64,000 nucleotides of DNA from Svornostia abyssi. Its GTDB lineage: Bacteria; Actinomycetota; Thermoleophilia; Solirubrobacterales; Solirubrobacteraceae. The position numbers were made by a program, and so were the translations under genes. Location of the stretch: NCBI GenBank assembly GCA_024666565.1, contig CP088295.1, positions 310,001 to 374,000 of the forward strand, written 5' to 3'. The notes under the pieces are model-generated. The model did not search any database and was not told the DNA's origin. It saw nothing but the letters and a program-made list of their open reading frames with translations. Positions 52,911 through 61,318 of this stretch are shown piece after piece (positions within the stretch are counted from its first letter, which is position 1; each line of letters opens with the position of its first letter).

Positions 52911-54224
52911 ATGGACAGGCGGCGTTCACCAATCGTGAAACACCTGACACGACAGGTGATTCCTGTCTTGGCAGCCATGCTCGCGGCGAGCGTGCTGGGG
53001 ACCGTTGCTGCGTGGGCGGCGTTCACAGGCACGACCTCGAACACGGGCAACACGTTCTCGATCGCGCTCGACATCACCGATCCGACGGCGTCGGCCTTCC
53101 GCATCACGGACCAGTCGAACTGCTCGAGCAGCTCGAGCCGCATCCGGCAGGGCGTGGCGTACTACGTGTGCGTCACCGCGACCGACCCCGGAAGCCCGGC
53201 AAGCGGCGTCGCGAGCGTCACCGCAGACCTCAGCGCGCTGGGTGCCAGCGCCAGCACGGCGCTCACGTCCACCGGCGGCCCCTGGAGCGGCTACACACAC
53301 CGCGCCACCGTGACCACGTCCCCGATGCCGACGGGCACGACGAAGAACTGGACGACGACGGTCACGGACGCCGTGGGCAACACCACCGCCTACAGCGGGC
53401 AGACCGGCCAGACGGCGAACATCCGCAGCTACGCCGGGTGGATCCTCGGCGAGTTCAGCGTCGGCGGCCAGGCGAGCCTGGAGCACTACTGGCGGTTCAA
53501 CGAGACGTCCGGCACCGTCGCCGACGACGCGGTGTCCTCCGGTCCGATCGACGGCACCTACACGAACAGCCCCACGCTCGGCCAGGCGCCGGCGCTCGTC
53601 GGCTCCGGCGGGATCGAGGGCACGGCCGTCTCGTTCGACGGCACGAACGACTACGCCCGCGTCTCGACGGACGGGCTCGGGTGGACCGGACTGCTGGGCA
53701 CGTACGACCGGACCCTCACGGTCGAATTCTGGTTCAAGTCGACCCAGGGCCTCGGCGGCAGCAGCCTGACGCCGGAGAACGGCGCGGGCCTCGTCGATGC
53801 GACGAACGGCAGCTTCCTGACCCAGTCGATCGGCACGTCGCTGAACGGCGATGGCCGCGTGCTCTCGCGCGCGGGCATCCTCACGCTGAACTCCGGGACG
53901 GGCTACAACGACGGCAAGTGGCACCAGGCCGCGCTGACGATGCACGCGTGGGCGATCCTGTTCGTCGGCGGCACGGAGGCCACGCTGTACATCGACGGGC
54001 AGCAGCGCGACTACGACAGCACCGCCACGTTGCTCGGCAACCTCTCGCTCCCGGCGAACTTCGATGTCGGACGGATCGCGTCGAGCGGCTCGAACTACCT
54101 CCAGGGCTCGATCGACGAGATCTCGACGTCCAGCACGCAGCTGTCGTCAGGGACGATCCAGACGCACTACGGCGTCGGCTGCGGCCGGCCCGACACGCCC
54201 CTCGTCGACGCCTGCGGTCTGTAG
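52911..54224 (+). CDS. Secreted LamG-like protein with SipW-type signal
   Basis: About 437 residues. A basic start is followed by a long hydrophobic segment (VIPVLAAMLAASVLGTVAAW) and AAFTGTTSNTGNTFSIAL, the arrangement of SipW-dependent camelysin/TasA-type signal peptides. An Ig-like segment (ITDPTASAFRIT ... SPASGVASVTADLSAL) leads to a LamG/concanavalin-like domain with LEHYWRFNETSGTVADD, VSFDGTNDYARV, TLTVEFWFKS, KWHQAALTMH and GSIDEISTS. It is probably a surface or pilus-like carbohydrate-binding protein. ATG 52911 is chosen; GTG 52938 is an alternative. The NHL protein follows 74 bases later. Confidence 0.8.
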   Translation: MDRRRSPIVKHLTRQVIPVLAAMLAASVLGTVAAWAAFTGTTSNTGNTFSIALDITDPTASAFRITDQSNCSSSSSRIRQGVAYYVCVTATDPGSPASGVASVTADLSALGASASTALTSTGGPWSGYTHRATVTTSPMPTGTTKNWTTTVTDAVGNTTAYSGQTGQTANIRSYAGWILGEFSVGGQASLEHYWRFNETSGTVADDAVSSGPIDGTYTNSPTLGQAPALVGSGGIEGTAVSFDGTNDYARVSTDGLGWTGLLGTYDRTLTVEFWFKSTQGLGGSSLTPENGAGLVDATNGSFLTQSIGTSLNGDGRVLSRAGILTLNSGTGYNDGKWHQAALTMHAWAILFVGGTEATLYIDGQQRDYDSTATLLGNLSLPANFDVGRIASSGSNYLQGSIDEISTSSTQLSSGTIQTHYGVGCGRPDTPLVDACGL

Positions 54225-54298
54225 CGCACCCGACACAGAGAACGTCACGCAGGCGCACCTCCCGGGCCCCTCGCGGGTCTACTGTCCGGGGAGCCCCC

Positions 54299-55981
54299 AT
54301 GCGCCGCCTGACCCTCACACCGCTCGTCGTGCTCGCCGCACTCGCCGCGGCACCCGCCGCGCACGCGGCCGACGGGACGATCTTCAACATCGCCGGCAGC
54401 GTGCAGGGCGCCGGCGGCGACGGCGGCCCACCGGGCCTGGCGCTGCTGAACACGCCGCGCGACGCGGATGCCGCTCCCCCGCAGATCGGCGGCGGCGTGC
54501 TCATCGCGGACACGGCGAACAACCGCATCCGCCGCGTGACGGCCGACGGCTCACTCATCCTGCGCGTGGCCGGCGACGGCACCGACGTGCCAGGGCTCTC
54601 CGGCGACGGCGGCCCGGCCGACGCGGCGCAGGTCAACGCGCCACAGGGCGTGACGCCCCTCGCAGACGGCTCGTACGTCATCGCCGACACCGGCAACCAC
54701 CGCCTGCGGCGCGTGACGCCCGACGGCATCATCCGCACCCTGGCGGGCACGACCCGGGGGTTCAGCGGCGACGGCGGCCCGGCCACCGCGGCGCAGCTCG
54801 ACTCGCCCCGCGACGTCGCCCAGCTGGCCGACGGCTCGCTGCTCGTGGCCGACACCGGCAATCACCGCATCCGCCGGATCGCCCCCGACGGCACGATCAC
54901 CACGTTCGCGGGCACCGGCACCGCCGGCGCGGCGGGCGACGGTGGAGCGGCGACGGGCGCGCAGCTGAGCTTCCCTCGGGACGTGGCGCCGCTGGCCGAC
55001 GGCGGGATCGCGATCGCGGACACGGGGAATGACCGGATTCGGCGGGTCGCGCCGGACGGGACCATCGCGACGATCGCGGGCGGCACGAAGGGCGAGGGCG
55101 GCGACGGCGGCCCCGCCGTCAACGCGCAGCTCGACGCGCCGTCCGGTGTCACCCCGCTGACCAACGGCGCGCTGCTCATCGCCGACACCGGCAACGACCG
55201 CATCCGCCGGATCACACCGCTCGGCACGATCTTCACCGTGGCGGGCACGCAGCCCGGCCTGTCGGGTGACGGCGGCCCGGCGTCGGCGTCCCGCCTGACG
55301 GACCCCGGCGACGTCGTTCGCACCTCGACGGGCGGCATGCTCATCGCCGACACCGCGAACAGCCGCGTGCGCGGGGCGACGGACGTCGGGCAGATCCCCG
55401 CACCGGTCACCGACAGGTCGCTCGGCCTCGCGCCGACGAGCGGCACCCCGGTCGTCCTGCCGCGCAACGGCAGCGCGGCGATCGTGGTCCGCGAGCCCGA
55501 CCTCGTCACCGACGGGTCGGCCTTCGACACCGAGCGCGGCGGCTTGGCCATCAGCGTCGCGCAGGCGGACCAGATCCGCACGACCACCCTGACCCAGGGC
55601 CTCGTGACGATCGATCAGGACGCCGGGCGCAATCCGATCACGAAGGTCAAGCTCGTCGCGCCGCTACCCGGGTGCACGACCACCCGCGCGAGGATCTCCG
55701 GGCGTGCGCTGCGCGCCTTCGCAGCGGCCAAGGCCTCGCAGCGCAAGCGCAAGGGCCGCCGGGAGCGGCGGGTCGTCGCCCGCGGCGACGGACGCTTCCG
55801 CACCGACGGCAAGTACGGCTCGGCGACCGTCCGCGGCACCGAGTGGCAGACCGTCGACACGTGCAAGGCGACGTCGGTCCGCGTGTTCAGCGGTGTGGTG
55901 TCGGTGTTCGACCGGGTGCGCGGCAAGCGCCGCGACGTCCGGGCGGGACAGCGGGTCGTCATCCGCGCCAGGCGCCGCTGA
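54299..55981 (+). CDS. Secreted NHL-repeat beta-propeller with basic C-terminal FecR-like tail
   Basis: About 560 residues. Signal peptide MRRLTLTPLVVLAALAAAPA, ending AHAADG. Then five to six NHL units of about 56 residues, each with GDGGPA..AQL..P.DV, then adg..lIADTGN.RIRRV.PDGTI and aG; clear repeats are at nt 54470-55380. A beta propeller is expected. The last 110 residues hold a Lys/Arg-rich stretch and a FecR-like domain (GSATVRGTEWQTVDTC, FSGVVSVFDRVRGKRRDVRA) that I associate with secreted proteins of Solirubrobacterales. Role unknown, perhaps wall-bound. TACTGT lies 12 bases before the ATG. Confidence 0.88.
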   Translation: MRRLTLTPLVVLAALAAAPAAHAADGTIFNIAGSVQGAGGDGGPPGLALLNTPRDADAAPPQIGGGVLIADTANNRIRRVTADGSLILRVAGDGTDVPGLSGDGGPADAAQVNAPQGVTPLADGSYVIADTGNHRLRRVTPDGIIRTLAGTTRGFSGDGGPATAAQLDSPRDVAQLADGSLLVADTGNHRIRRIAPDGTITTFAGTGTAGAAGDGGAATGAQLSFPRDVAPLADGGIAIADTGNDRIRRVAPDGTIATIAGGTKGEGGDGGPAVNAQLDAPSGVTPLTNGALLIADTGNDRIRRITPLGTIFTVAGTQPGLSGDGGPASASRLTDPGDVVRTSTGGMLIADTANSRVRGATDVGQIPAPVTDRSLGLAPTSGTPVVLPRNGSAAIVVREPDLVTDGSAFDTERGGLAISVAQADQIRTTTLTQGLVTIDQDAGRNPITKVKLVAPLPGCTTTRARISGRALRAFAAAKASQRKRKGRRERRVVARGDGRFRTDGKYGSATVRGTEWQTVDTCKATSVRVFSGVVSVFDRVRGKRRDVRAGQRVVIRARRR

Positions 55982-55988
55982 CGTTCAG

Positions 55989-57014
55989 CTACTTGATGAG
56001 GATCGGCGTCCCGACCGGCACCCGCGGGTACAGGTCGATGACATCCGGGACCTTCATCCGCAGGCAGCCGTGCGAGGCGGCAGTGCCGATCGACCACGGC
56101 TCGCCGGTCCCGTGGATGCCGACCGAGCCGGTGACGCCGAGCCAGCGCGCCTTCAGCGGGTTGTTCGGCGCGCCGCCGGGGATGACCTGGCCTGCAAGCC
56201 CGCCCGCCCAGTCGCTGTTGGGCACGTGCCACGCGGGGTTGACCTGCTTGTTCGTGATGCTGAACTGCCCGGCGGGCGTGCCGTAGCCGGCCTGGCCGAC
56301 CGCGATGCCGTAGGTCTTGCGCAGCTTGAGGTTCTTGAAGAGGCGGAGTTTGAACGTGGACCGGTCGGCCGTGAGCACCGTGCGGTTGCGGCGCACGAGG
56401 TCGTTGGCGTTGACCGCCGGGCGCACGCGCAGGAGCTTGGCGCGCAGGCGACGGGACGCGCCGGGATCGGCAAGCGCCGCGTCGATGGCGGCGGCGAGCT
56501 TCGCGGCGTCGAGCTGACGGCCCACCCGCGCCCGGCGGACGACCATCTTGCGCACCGTGATCTTCAGCGTGGCGTTGCGCGCCTTGCGGGTGCTGCGCGC
56601 CTGCACGTCGGCGGCGAACGCCTGGACGGCGGCCTGGGAGTGCTCGAGCGCCAGTCCGACGTCGACGCCCGCGGTCGCCCCGCCGCCCGTCGCCGGTGTG
56701 GTGGTCTCGGGCCGCTTGCGCCCCTCGTAGAGCGCGCGCTTCGCGGTGCGCTCGGCGTCGAAGACGACCTTCCCCTGCTCGGCGGTGAGCCGGTAGGAGC
56801 GGTTCCCCGCCTTCACGACGACGTCACGCGTCAGGCGCCGCTCGAGGGCGTCGCGGAGCTTCGTCGTGGCCTCCTCGACCGTGAGCCCGCCGACGTCGAC
56901 CCCTCCGGCGACGACGCCTGCGGCGATGCGCTCATCGGGCTTCGGCGCCTGCGCAGAAGCGGCAGGCGCGGTGGTGAGCAGGACGATCAGTGAGGTGAGA
57001 ATCAGTCGGCGCAC
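55989..57014 (-). CDS. L,D-transpeptidase (YkuD) with VanW-like/PG-binding N-terminal domain
   Basis: About 341 residues. A signal peptide (RLILTSLIVLLTTAPAASA) precedes a PG4/VanW-type domain with AAGVVAGGVDVGGLTVEEAT. The C-terminal YkuD domain has GIAVGQAGYGTPAGQFSITN and the catalytic SIGTAASHGCLRM (Cys nucleophile, His). It would form 3-3 cross-links in peptidoglycan or attach proteins to the wall. I place the start at GTG 57014 because TACCCT lies eight bases upstream, the local leaderless pattern; a start at 57053 would add 13 residues. Confidence 0.92.
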   Translation of the reverse strand: MRRLILTSLIVLLTTAPAASAQAPKPDERIAAGVVAGGVDVGGLTVEEATTKLRDALERRLTRDVVVKAGNRSYRLTAEQGKVVFDAERTAKRALYEGRKRPETTTPATGGGATAGVDVGLALEHSQAAVQAFAADVQARSTRKARNATLKITVRKMVVRRARVGRQLDAAKLAAAIDAALADPGASRRLRAKLLRVRPAVNANDLVRRNRTVLTADRSTFKLRLFKNLKLRKTYGIAVGQAGYGTPAGQFSITNKQVNPAWHVPNSDWAGGLAGQVIPGGAPNNPLKARWLGVTGSVGIHGTGEPWSIGTAASHGCLRMKVPDVIDLYPRVPVGTPILIK

Positions 57015-57077
57015 GGCCTTCGAGGGTAGCCAAGCCGTTCCTCCTGCCTGCAACGGCGGGTGCAGGATTCAGCGAGG

Positions 57078-58176
57078 TCAGGCGGCGTCGCGGACCACAC
57101 CCGGGAGGGTGCCGGCCTCGCCGTGATCGCGCAGGAAGCGGTCGAGCTCGACCCACGTGCTCGACACCGCGCTGCGGCCCGTCAGCACGCCGAGATGCCC
57201 GCCGGGCGCGGTCCGCAGCCGCACCTCCGACGACCCCGTGAGGAGGTCGGCGACGGCGTGGACGGCGGCCACCGGGGCGAGGACGTCACCGGCGCCGGCG
57301 ACGGCGAGGACCGGCTGCTGGACGTCGGCCAGGCGGATTTCCCGGTCACTGAGCGTGATGTGCCCGTCGGCGAGGTCGTTGTTGCGAAAGAACAGGTGGT
57401 ACAGCTGCGCCATCGAGCGGCCCGGGTAGCCGACCATGTTCCCCATGAAGTGGTCGACCGCGCCCATCTGGGCGAGCATGTCGCGGTCGTGGAGATTCGC
57501 CGCGACGGCCGCGGGCTTCGTCACCCACTTGTCCCACGACGTCATCTGAAACACGCGGCGCACGAGCGGGGCGGGAGCACCACCCAGCGTTTTGTAGACC
57601 GCCGTCCCGACCGCGCCGTCGCCGACTTGGGCGAGCGGCAGGAACGCCTTGGCGATCGGCACGCGGCGGAAGTCGAACGGCGAGCCGACGAGGGCAATCG
57701 ATCGGACCGGCAGGTCGCGGCGGGCGGCGACGGCGAGCAGCGCCATGATGCCGCCGAGGCACCAGCCGACGATCTGCACGGGCTGCCCGGTGTCGTCGGC
57801 GACGTTCTGGATCGCGGACGGCAGGACCTCGTCGACCCAGTGCTCGAGCCCCAGCCCCCGGTCACCGAACGCGATGGACCCGTACTCGACGAGGTACGTC
57901 GCGTGCCCTTCGGCCAGGAGATGCGCGGCGAGCGAGCAGCCGCGGCGCAGGTCGAAGCACTCGGCGGGCGCCGCAAGGGGCGGCACGAGCAGCGTGGGCA
58001 GCTCGCTGGCGGGCCGCTCGTCCGTGCGCAGATAGCGGTACACGGTGCGCTGCGGGGCCTCGGCGATGATCTGCCGCGGGGTCGGGCGCAGGTCCGCGAG
58101 GCCGTCTCCGACGATGGAGTCGTAGACGTTGGCGGCCGCATCGCCGAGCTGATGGGGGGGACAACGGATTGAACAC
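57078..58176 (-). CDS. PHA synthase-like alpha/beta hydrolase (frameshifted near the N-terminus)
   Basis: About 365 residues after repair. The core resembles class III/PhaC-type proteins: TLLVPPLAAPAECFDLRRGC, ATYLVEYGSIAFGDRGLGLE, and the nucleophile elbow VGWCLGGIMALL, where Cys replaces Ser as in PHA synthases. The Asp (AGAGDVLAPVAAVH) and His (APGGHLGVLTGR) of the triad follow. It may make polyester or act as an acyltransferase. The N-terminal part (MFNPLSPHQLGDAAANVYDS) joins the rest only if the G7 run at 58154-58160 is six. Without repair the frame would begin at GTG 58043. Start GTG 58176. Confidence 0.82.
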
Positions 58177-58208
58177 GCCAGCTACCAGAAAGGTAGTCGA
58201 CGGCGTGT
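58173..58208. promoter_or_regulatory. Nested inverted repeat at the PHA-synthase-like gene start
   Basis: Outer arms ACACGCC and GGCGTGT (7 bp) and inner arms CTACC and GGTAG (5 bp, loop AGAAA) share one axis. The site covers the start codon and a TAGCTG or TACCTT -10 box on the minus strand, so it could be an operator. Confidence 0.45.
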
Positions 58209-58227
58209 CAGTTGGGCGTGCCGATCG

Positions 58228-59088
58228 TCACGCGGGAACGGGCGCGAACTCCAGCAGCGCGTCGACCACGCGGTCCGGCGTCTCGAGTTGCGGGCAGTGA
58301 CCGCAGCCCTCGATGAGCTCATACCGCGTCTCGGGCAGCGCCTCGAGGATGTGCCGCGACCCCTTGTGCGTGACCATCCGGTCGCGGTCGCCCCAGACCA
58401 GCAGCACCGGGACGTCGATGTGCTCGAACGTGAACGGATCGCGCAGCTCGGGGAGCAGGCGCTTGCCGATGCCCATGATCCGCGAGACGGAGCGGCGGTC
58501 CTGCAGGTGGCCGGCGAACGTGTGCAGGACCTGCGGCGGGATGCCGGAGGTGTCGGAGAACGCGAGGGTGCGGTAGAGCCGGGCCACGGCCAGCCGGGTG
58601 ACCGGCGGCGGGATCGGCAGGCCGCTGCCGAGCAGCGTGCGCAGGAACGGGTCGCGTTCGATGATGGAGAACCAGACCGGCATGTCGAGGCCCGCCGGCG
58701 CGATCGGCGCGACGGCGGTGATCGGCAGGTCGCGGTTCTGCGCCGCTCGCAGCGAGGCGCAACCGCCCAGCGAGTTACCCGAGACGACGACGTCCTCCCC
58801 GGTTTCCCCGGCGAGCCGGACGACCGCGGAGGCGACCATCGCGTCGATCTGCGGGAGGATCCCGTCGTCCGGATCAATCGTCGTGCACGTGCCGAAGCCG
58901 GGCAGGTCGATGGCCATCGCGCGGCGCCCGGTGCGACTGAGCCGGTCGAGCACCATCCGCCAGGTGTCGGCGGAGTCGGCGAAGCCGTGGAGGAGCAGCA
59001 GCGGCGGCCCGTCGCCCTCGATCTCGAGGACTCGCGTGTGGTGTCCCGCGATCTCGTCGCGGTACTCGATCAATGGTTGCGCGGCCAT
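58228..59088 (-). CDS. Alpha/beta hydrolase
   Basis: A 286-residue hydrolase. LLLLHGFADSADTWRMVLDR gives the oxyanion hole, AIDLPGFGTC follows, and the nucleophile elbow is VVSGNSLGGCASL (Ser near residue 106). The acid is in LLVWGDRDRMVTHKGS and the His in IEGCGHCPQLETPDRV. It is a general esterase/lipase-type member with unknown substrate. It is transcribed toward the PHA-synthase-like gene (52 bases apart) and may be its operon partner. It is divergent from the EcsC gene. Confidence 0.88.
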   Translation of the reverse strand: MAAQPLIEYRDEIAGHHTRVLEIEGDGPPLLLLHGFADSADTWRMVLDRLSRTGRRAMAIDLPGFGTCTTIDPDDGILPQIDAMVASAVVRLAGETGEDVVVSGNSLGGCASLRAAQNRDLPITAVAPIAPAGLDMPVWFSIIERDPFLRTLLGSGLPIPPPVTRLAVARLYRTLAFSDTSGIPPQVLHTFAGHLQDRRSVSRIMGIGKRLLPELRDPFTFEHIDVPVLLVWGDRDRMVTHKGSRHILEALPETRYELIEGCGHCPQLETPDRVVDALLEFAPVPA

Positions 59089-59154
59089 CCCTGTCTCCCT
59101 TACCCGTCAATCGTATCGATCGGCACGATCGCCGTGGGCTTTACGGTGTGTCGC

Positions 59155-59832
59155 ATGCGCGGCATCCCGCAGATCCCCATTCCCGACGATCTCCTCGATC
59201 GCCTTCGCGAGGACCCGACCCGCGCTCCGGAGATCATTGCGCTCGCATCGGCGCACCTGCACGCGCCCCAGGCGGACAAGTGGATCGCCGAGCAGCGGTC
59301 GCGCTATGCGCAGGACGATCACTGGTTCGCGTCGGCGGCGAAGGCCAAGCACGCCACGCTCGCCCGGTTCGAGGGCGCGGCGACGGGAATCGGCGGCATC
59401 ATCACGATGATCCCCGACCTCGTCGGGCTGGCCTGGATCCAGTCGCGGCTGTGCTTCTACGTCGCCGCCGCCTACGGCTACGACCCGTACGACCCCATGC
59501 GCCCCGCCGAGATGCTCGTCCTGCACGAGGTCTACGAGGATCCGGTCACGGCGCGCAAGGCGCTCGACGGCGAGGAGCAGCACATGGCGATGCACTTCGT
59601 CGACCGCAAGCTCAACAGCGACATCGCTCGTGACGAGGCACTCGCCGTGAAGCTCATGACCTACGTCGGCAAGCGCGGCGCCAAGCGCATGGCGGGCCGG
59701 ATGATCCCGGGCTTCGCGATCATCTTCAACGCGACCGCGAACGAGCTCGACACCCGCCGGATGGCCGACCGGGCGATCGCGTTCTACGGCGGGGAGCAGG
59801 CGAAGAAGAAGCGCCGGCTGCTGCGCCGCTGA
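59155..59832 (+). CDS. EcsC family protein
   Basis: A 225-residue protein. GAATGIGGIITMIPDLVGLAWIQSRL is the hallmark amphipathic/hydrophobic segment of EcsC proteins, followed by YVAAAYGYDPYDPMRPAEML, MTYVGKRGAKRMAGRMIPGF and a basic end (KKKRRLLRR). EcsC was named from an ABC transporter operon in Bacillus, but its function is unclear; a membrane-associated role is likely. TACGGT at 59142-59147 stands seven bases before the ATG, so the transcript is probably leaderless. It converges with the SDR (two bases between stops). Confidence 0.86.
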   Translation: MRGIPQIPIPDDLLDRLREDPTRAPEIIALASAHLHAPQADKWIAEQRSRYAQDDHWFASAAKAKHATLARFEGAATGIGGIITMIPDLVGLAWIQSRLCFYVAAAYGYDPYDPMRPAEMLVLHEVYEDPVTARKALDGEEQHMAMHFVDRKLNSDIARDEALAVKLMTYVGKRGAKRMAGRMIPGFAIIFNATANELDTRRMADRAIAFYGGEQAKKKRRLLRR

Positions 59833-59834
59833 CG

Positions 59835-60524
59835 TCAGGCCTTGCCGTAGACCGGCACGTGGGCGCCGCTGACGACGGTCGACCCGTCCCCGCAGAGGAA
59901 GAGCAGGACGTCGGCGATCTGCTTCGGTGACACCCACGTGCTGTGATCGGCGTCCGGCTGCGACGCGCGATTCCCCGGGGTGTCGATGACCGACGGCAGG
60001 ATCGCGTTGACGCGGATGTCGTCGTCGCGGTACTCGGCGGCGAGGGCGTCGACGAACGCGAGGATCGCCGCCTTCGAGGAGATGTACCCCGCCGCGCCGG
60101 AGAACGGGCGCAGTGCCGCGCGGGTGGAGACGCACGCGATCGCGGCGGTGTCTGCGTTCAGGAGGTGCGGGATCGCGGCGGCGCACACGAGATACGTCGG
60201 GCGCAGGTTCAGGCGGAACTGCTTTTCGAAGTCGTCGACCGACGTCTCGTGCACGCGCCCGCCGGCGGCGAACCCGCCGACGAGGTTGACGACAGCGCGC
60301 AACGGCGCCTCGGGTGCGGCGGCAGCGTCGACGACCTCCTTGACGGAAGCCTCGTCGAAGAGATCTGCGGCCACGAGCTGCAGCCCGGCATCCGAGGGCA
60401 TCCGGGCGCGTTCGGACTCGTCGAAGATGGGGACCACGACACGCCAGCCGTCGTCGAGAAAGGCGCGGGTGACGGGCGCGCCCAGCCCGCCCGAGCCGCC
60501 GGTGATGAGCACGGTGCGGTCCAT
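59835..60524 (-). CDS. SDR family oxidoreductase
   Basis: A 229-residue short-chain dehydrogenase. The cofactor loop is LITGGSGGLGAPVTRAFLDD; VVNLVGGFAAGG replaces the usual NNAG; and the catalytic Ser and Tyr-Lys are in CVSTRAALRPFSGAAGYISSKAA (YISSK). C-terminal VNAILPSVIDTPGNR and ADVLLFLCGDGSTVVSGAHVPVYG are standard. Substrate unknown. TAGTGT (minus strand, 60537-60532) lies seven bases before the ATG at 60524. It is divergent from the HD hydrolase with 16 bases between the starts. Confidence 0.9.
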   Translation of the reverse strand: MDRTVLITGGSGGLGAPVTRAFLDDGWRVVVPIFDESERARMPSDAGLQLVAADLFDEASVKEVVDAAAAPEAPLRAVVNLVGGFAAGGRVHETSVDDFEKQFRLNLRPTYLVCAAAIPHLLNADTAAIACVSTRAALRPFSGAAGYISSKAAILAFVDALAAEYRDDDIRVNAILPSVIDTPGNRASQPDADHSTWVSPKQIADVLLFLCGDGSTVVSGAHVPVYGKA

Positions 60525-60540
60525 GACCCCGACACTACCG

Positions 60541-61311
60541 ATGCCGTCCGTCCGCGATGCAACGCTCCCGATCGTGGACGTCAGGGGTGGCACCGAGCAC
60601 AGTGACAACGGCCGTGAGCCGTGCGCCGGGCCGGCGCGCGAGCCCGCCCAGATGGAGGCCGATCTCGCCGAGCTCATCGCCACCGTGCAGGACCCGCACC
60701 TGCACGCGCTGCTGAACCGACTGCTCGGTGAAGACACCGAAACCGGCCGCCGCTACCGCCGCGCGCCGGCCGCCAAGCGCTACCACCAGGCCTACGAGCA
60801 CGGGCTGCTCGAGCATTCGCTCACGGTCGCCCAAGCGGTCAGCGCCGTCAGTGCCATCTTCCCGGGCATCGACCGCGACCTCGCGGTCACCGGCGCGCTG
60901 CTGCACGACATCGGCAAGCTCGACGCGTACGCCGCCGACGACGACGGGATCGACATGACCTCGGCCGGCCGGCTGCAGGGCGAGATCCCGCTCGGCTACT
61001 TCCTCGTCCGCTCCGAGCTCGCCGCCATGGGCGACGTCCCGCCCGCCCGCGCACAGGAGCTGCTGCACGTCGTGCTCAGCCACCACGGCACGCTCCAGCA
61101 CGGCAGCCCGGTCGTCCCCGCCACGCGCGAGGCGACCCTCGTGCACTTCATGGACAACCTCGGTGGGCGGCTCGGCTCGTTCGACCGTCTGCAGCAGGCC
61201 CTCGTGGAGGGTGAGGAGTGGTCGGGGTGGGACCGCGCGCTCGGCGGCGCGGCGCACTTCCCCGCGCCCGCCGTCACCCCGCCGGCCGACGCGCAGTCCG
61301 CCGCCGCGTAG
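60541..61311 (+). CDS. HD-domain phosphohydrolase, YhaM-like
   Basis: About 256 residues. The HD site is built from YEHGLLEHSLTVAQAV, GALLHDIGKLDAY (the HD pair), VVLSHHGTLQHGSP and LVHFMDNLGGRL. The helix before it, MEADLAELIATVQDPHLHAL, matches YhaM-type 3'-5' exoribonucleases. Those proteins have an N-terminal OB-fold, which is missing here: upstream of residue 35 the sequence is short and unstructured (VRGGTEHSDNGREPCAG). Either the OB domain has been lost or the gene once began further left, where the divergent SDR now lies. The start ATG at 60541 is tentative; an internal ATG at 60652 also fits. Confidence 0.82.
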   Translation: MPSVRDATLPIVDVRGGTEHSDNGREPCAGPAREPAQMEADLAELIATVQDPHLHALLNRLLGEDTETGRRYRRAPAAKRYHQAYEHGLLEHSLTVAQAVSAVSAIFPGIDRDLAVTGALLHDIGKLDAYAADDDGIDMTSAGRLQGEIPLGYFLVRSELAAMGDVPPARAQELLHVVLSHHGTLQHGSPVVPATREATLVHFMDNLGGRLGSFDRLQQALVEGEEWSGWDRALGGAAHFPAPAVTPPADAQSAAA

Positions 61312-61318
61312 CGCGCGC

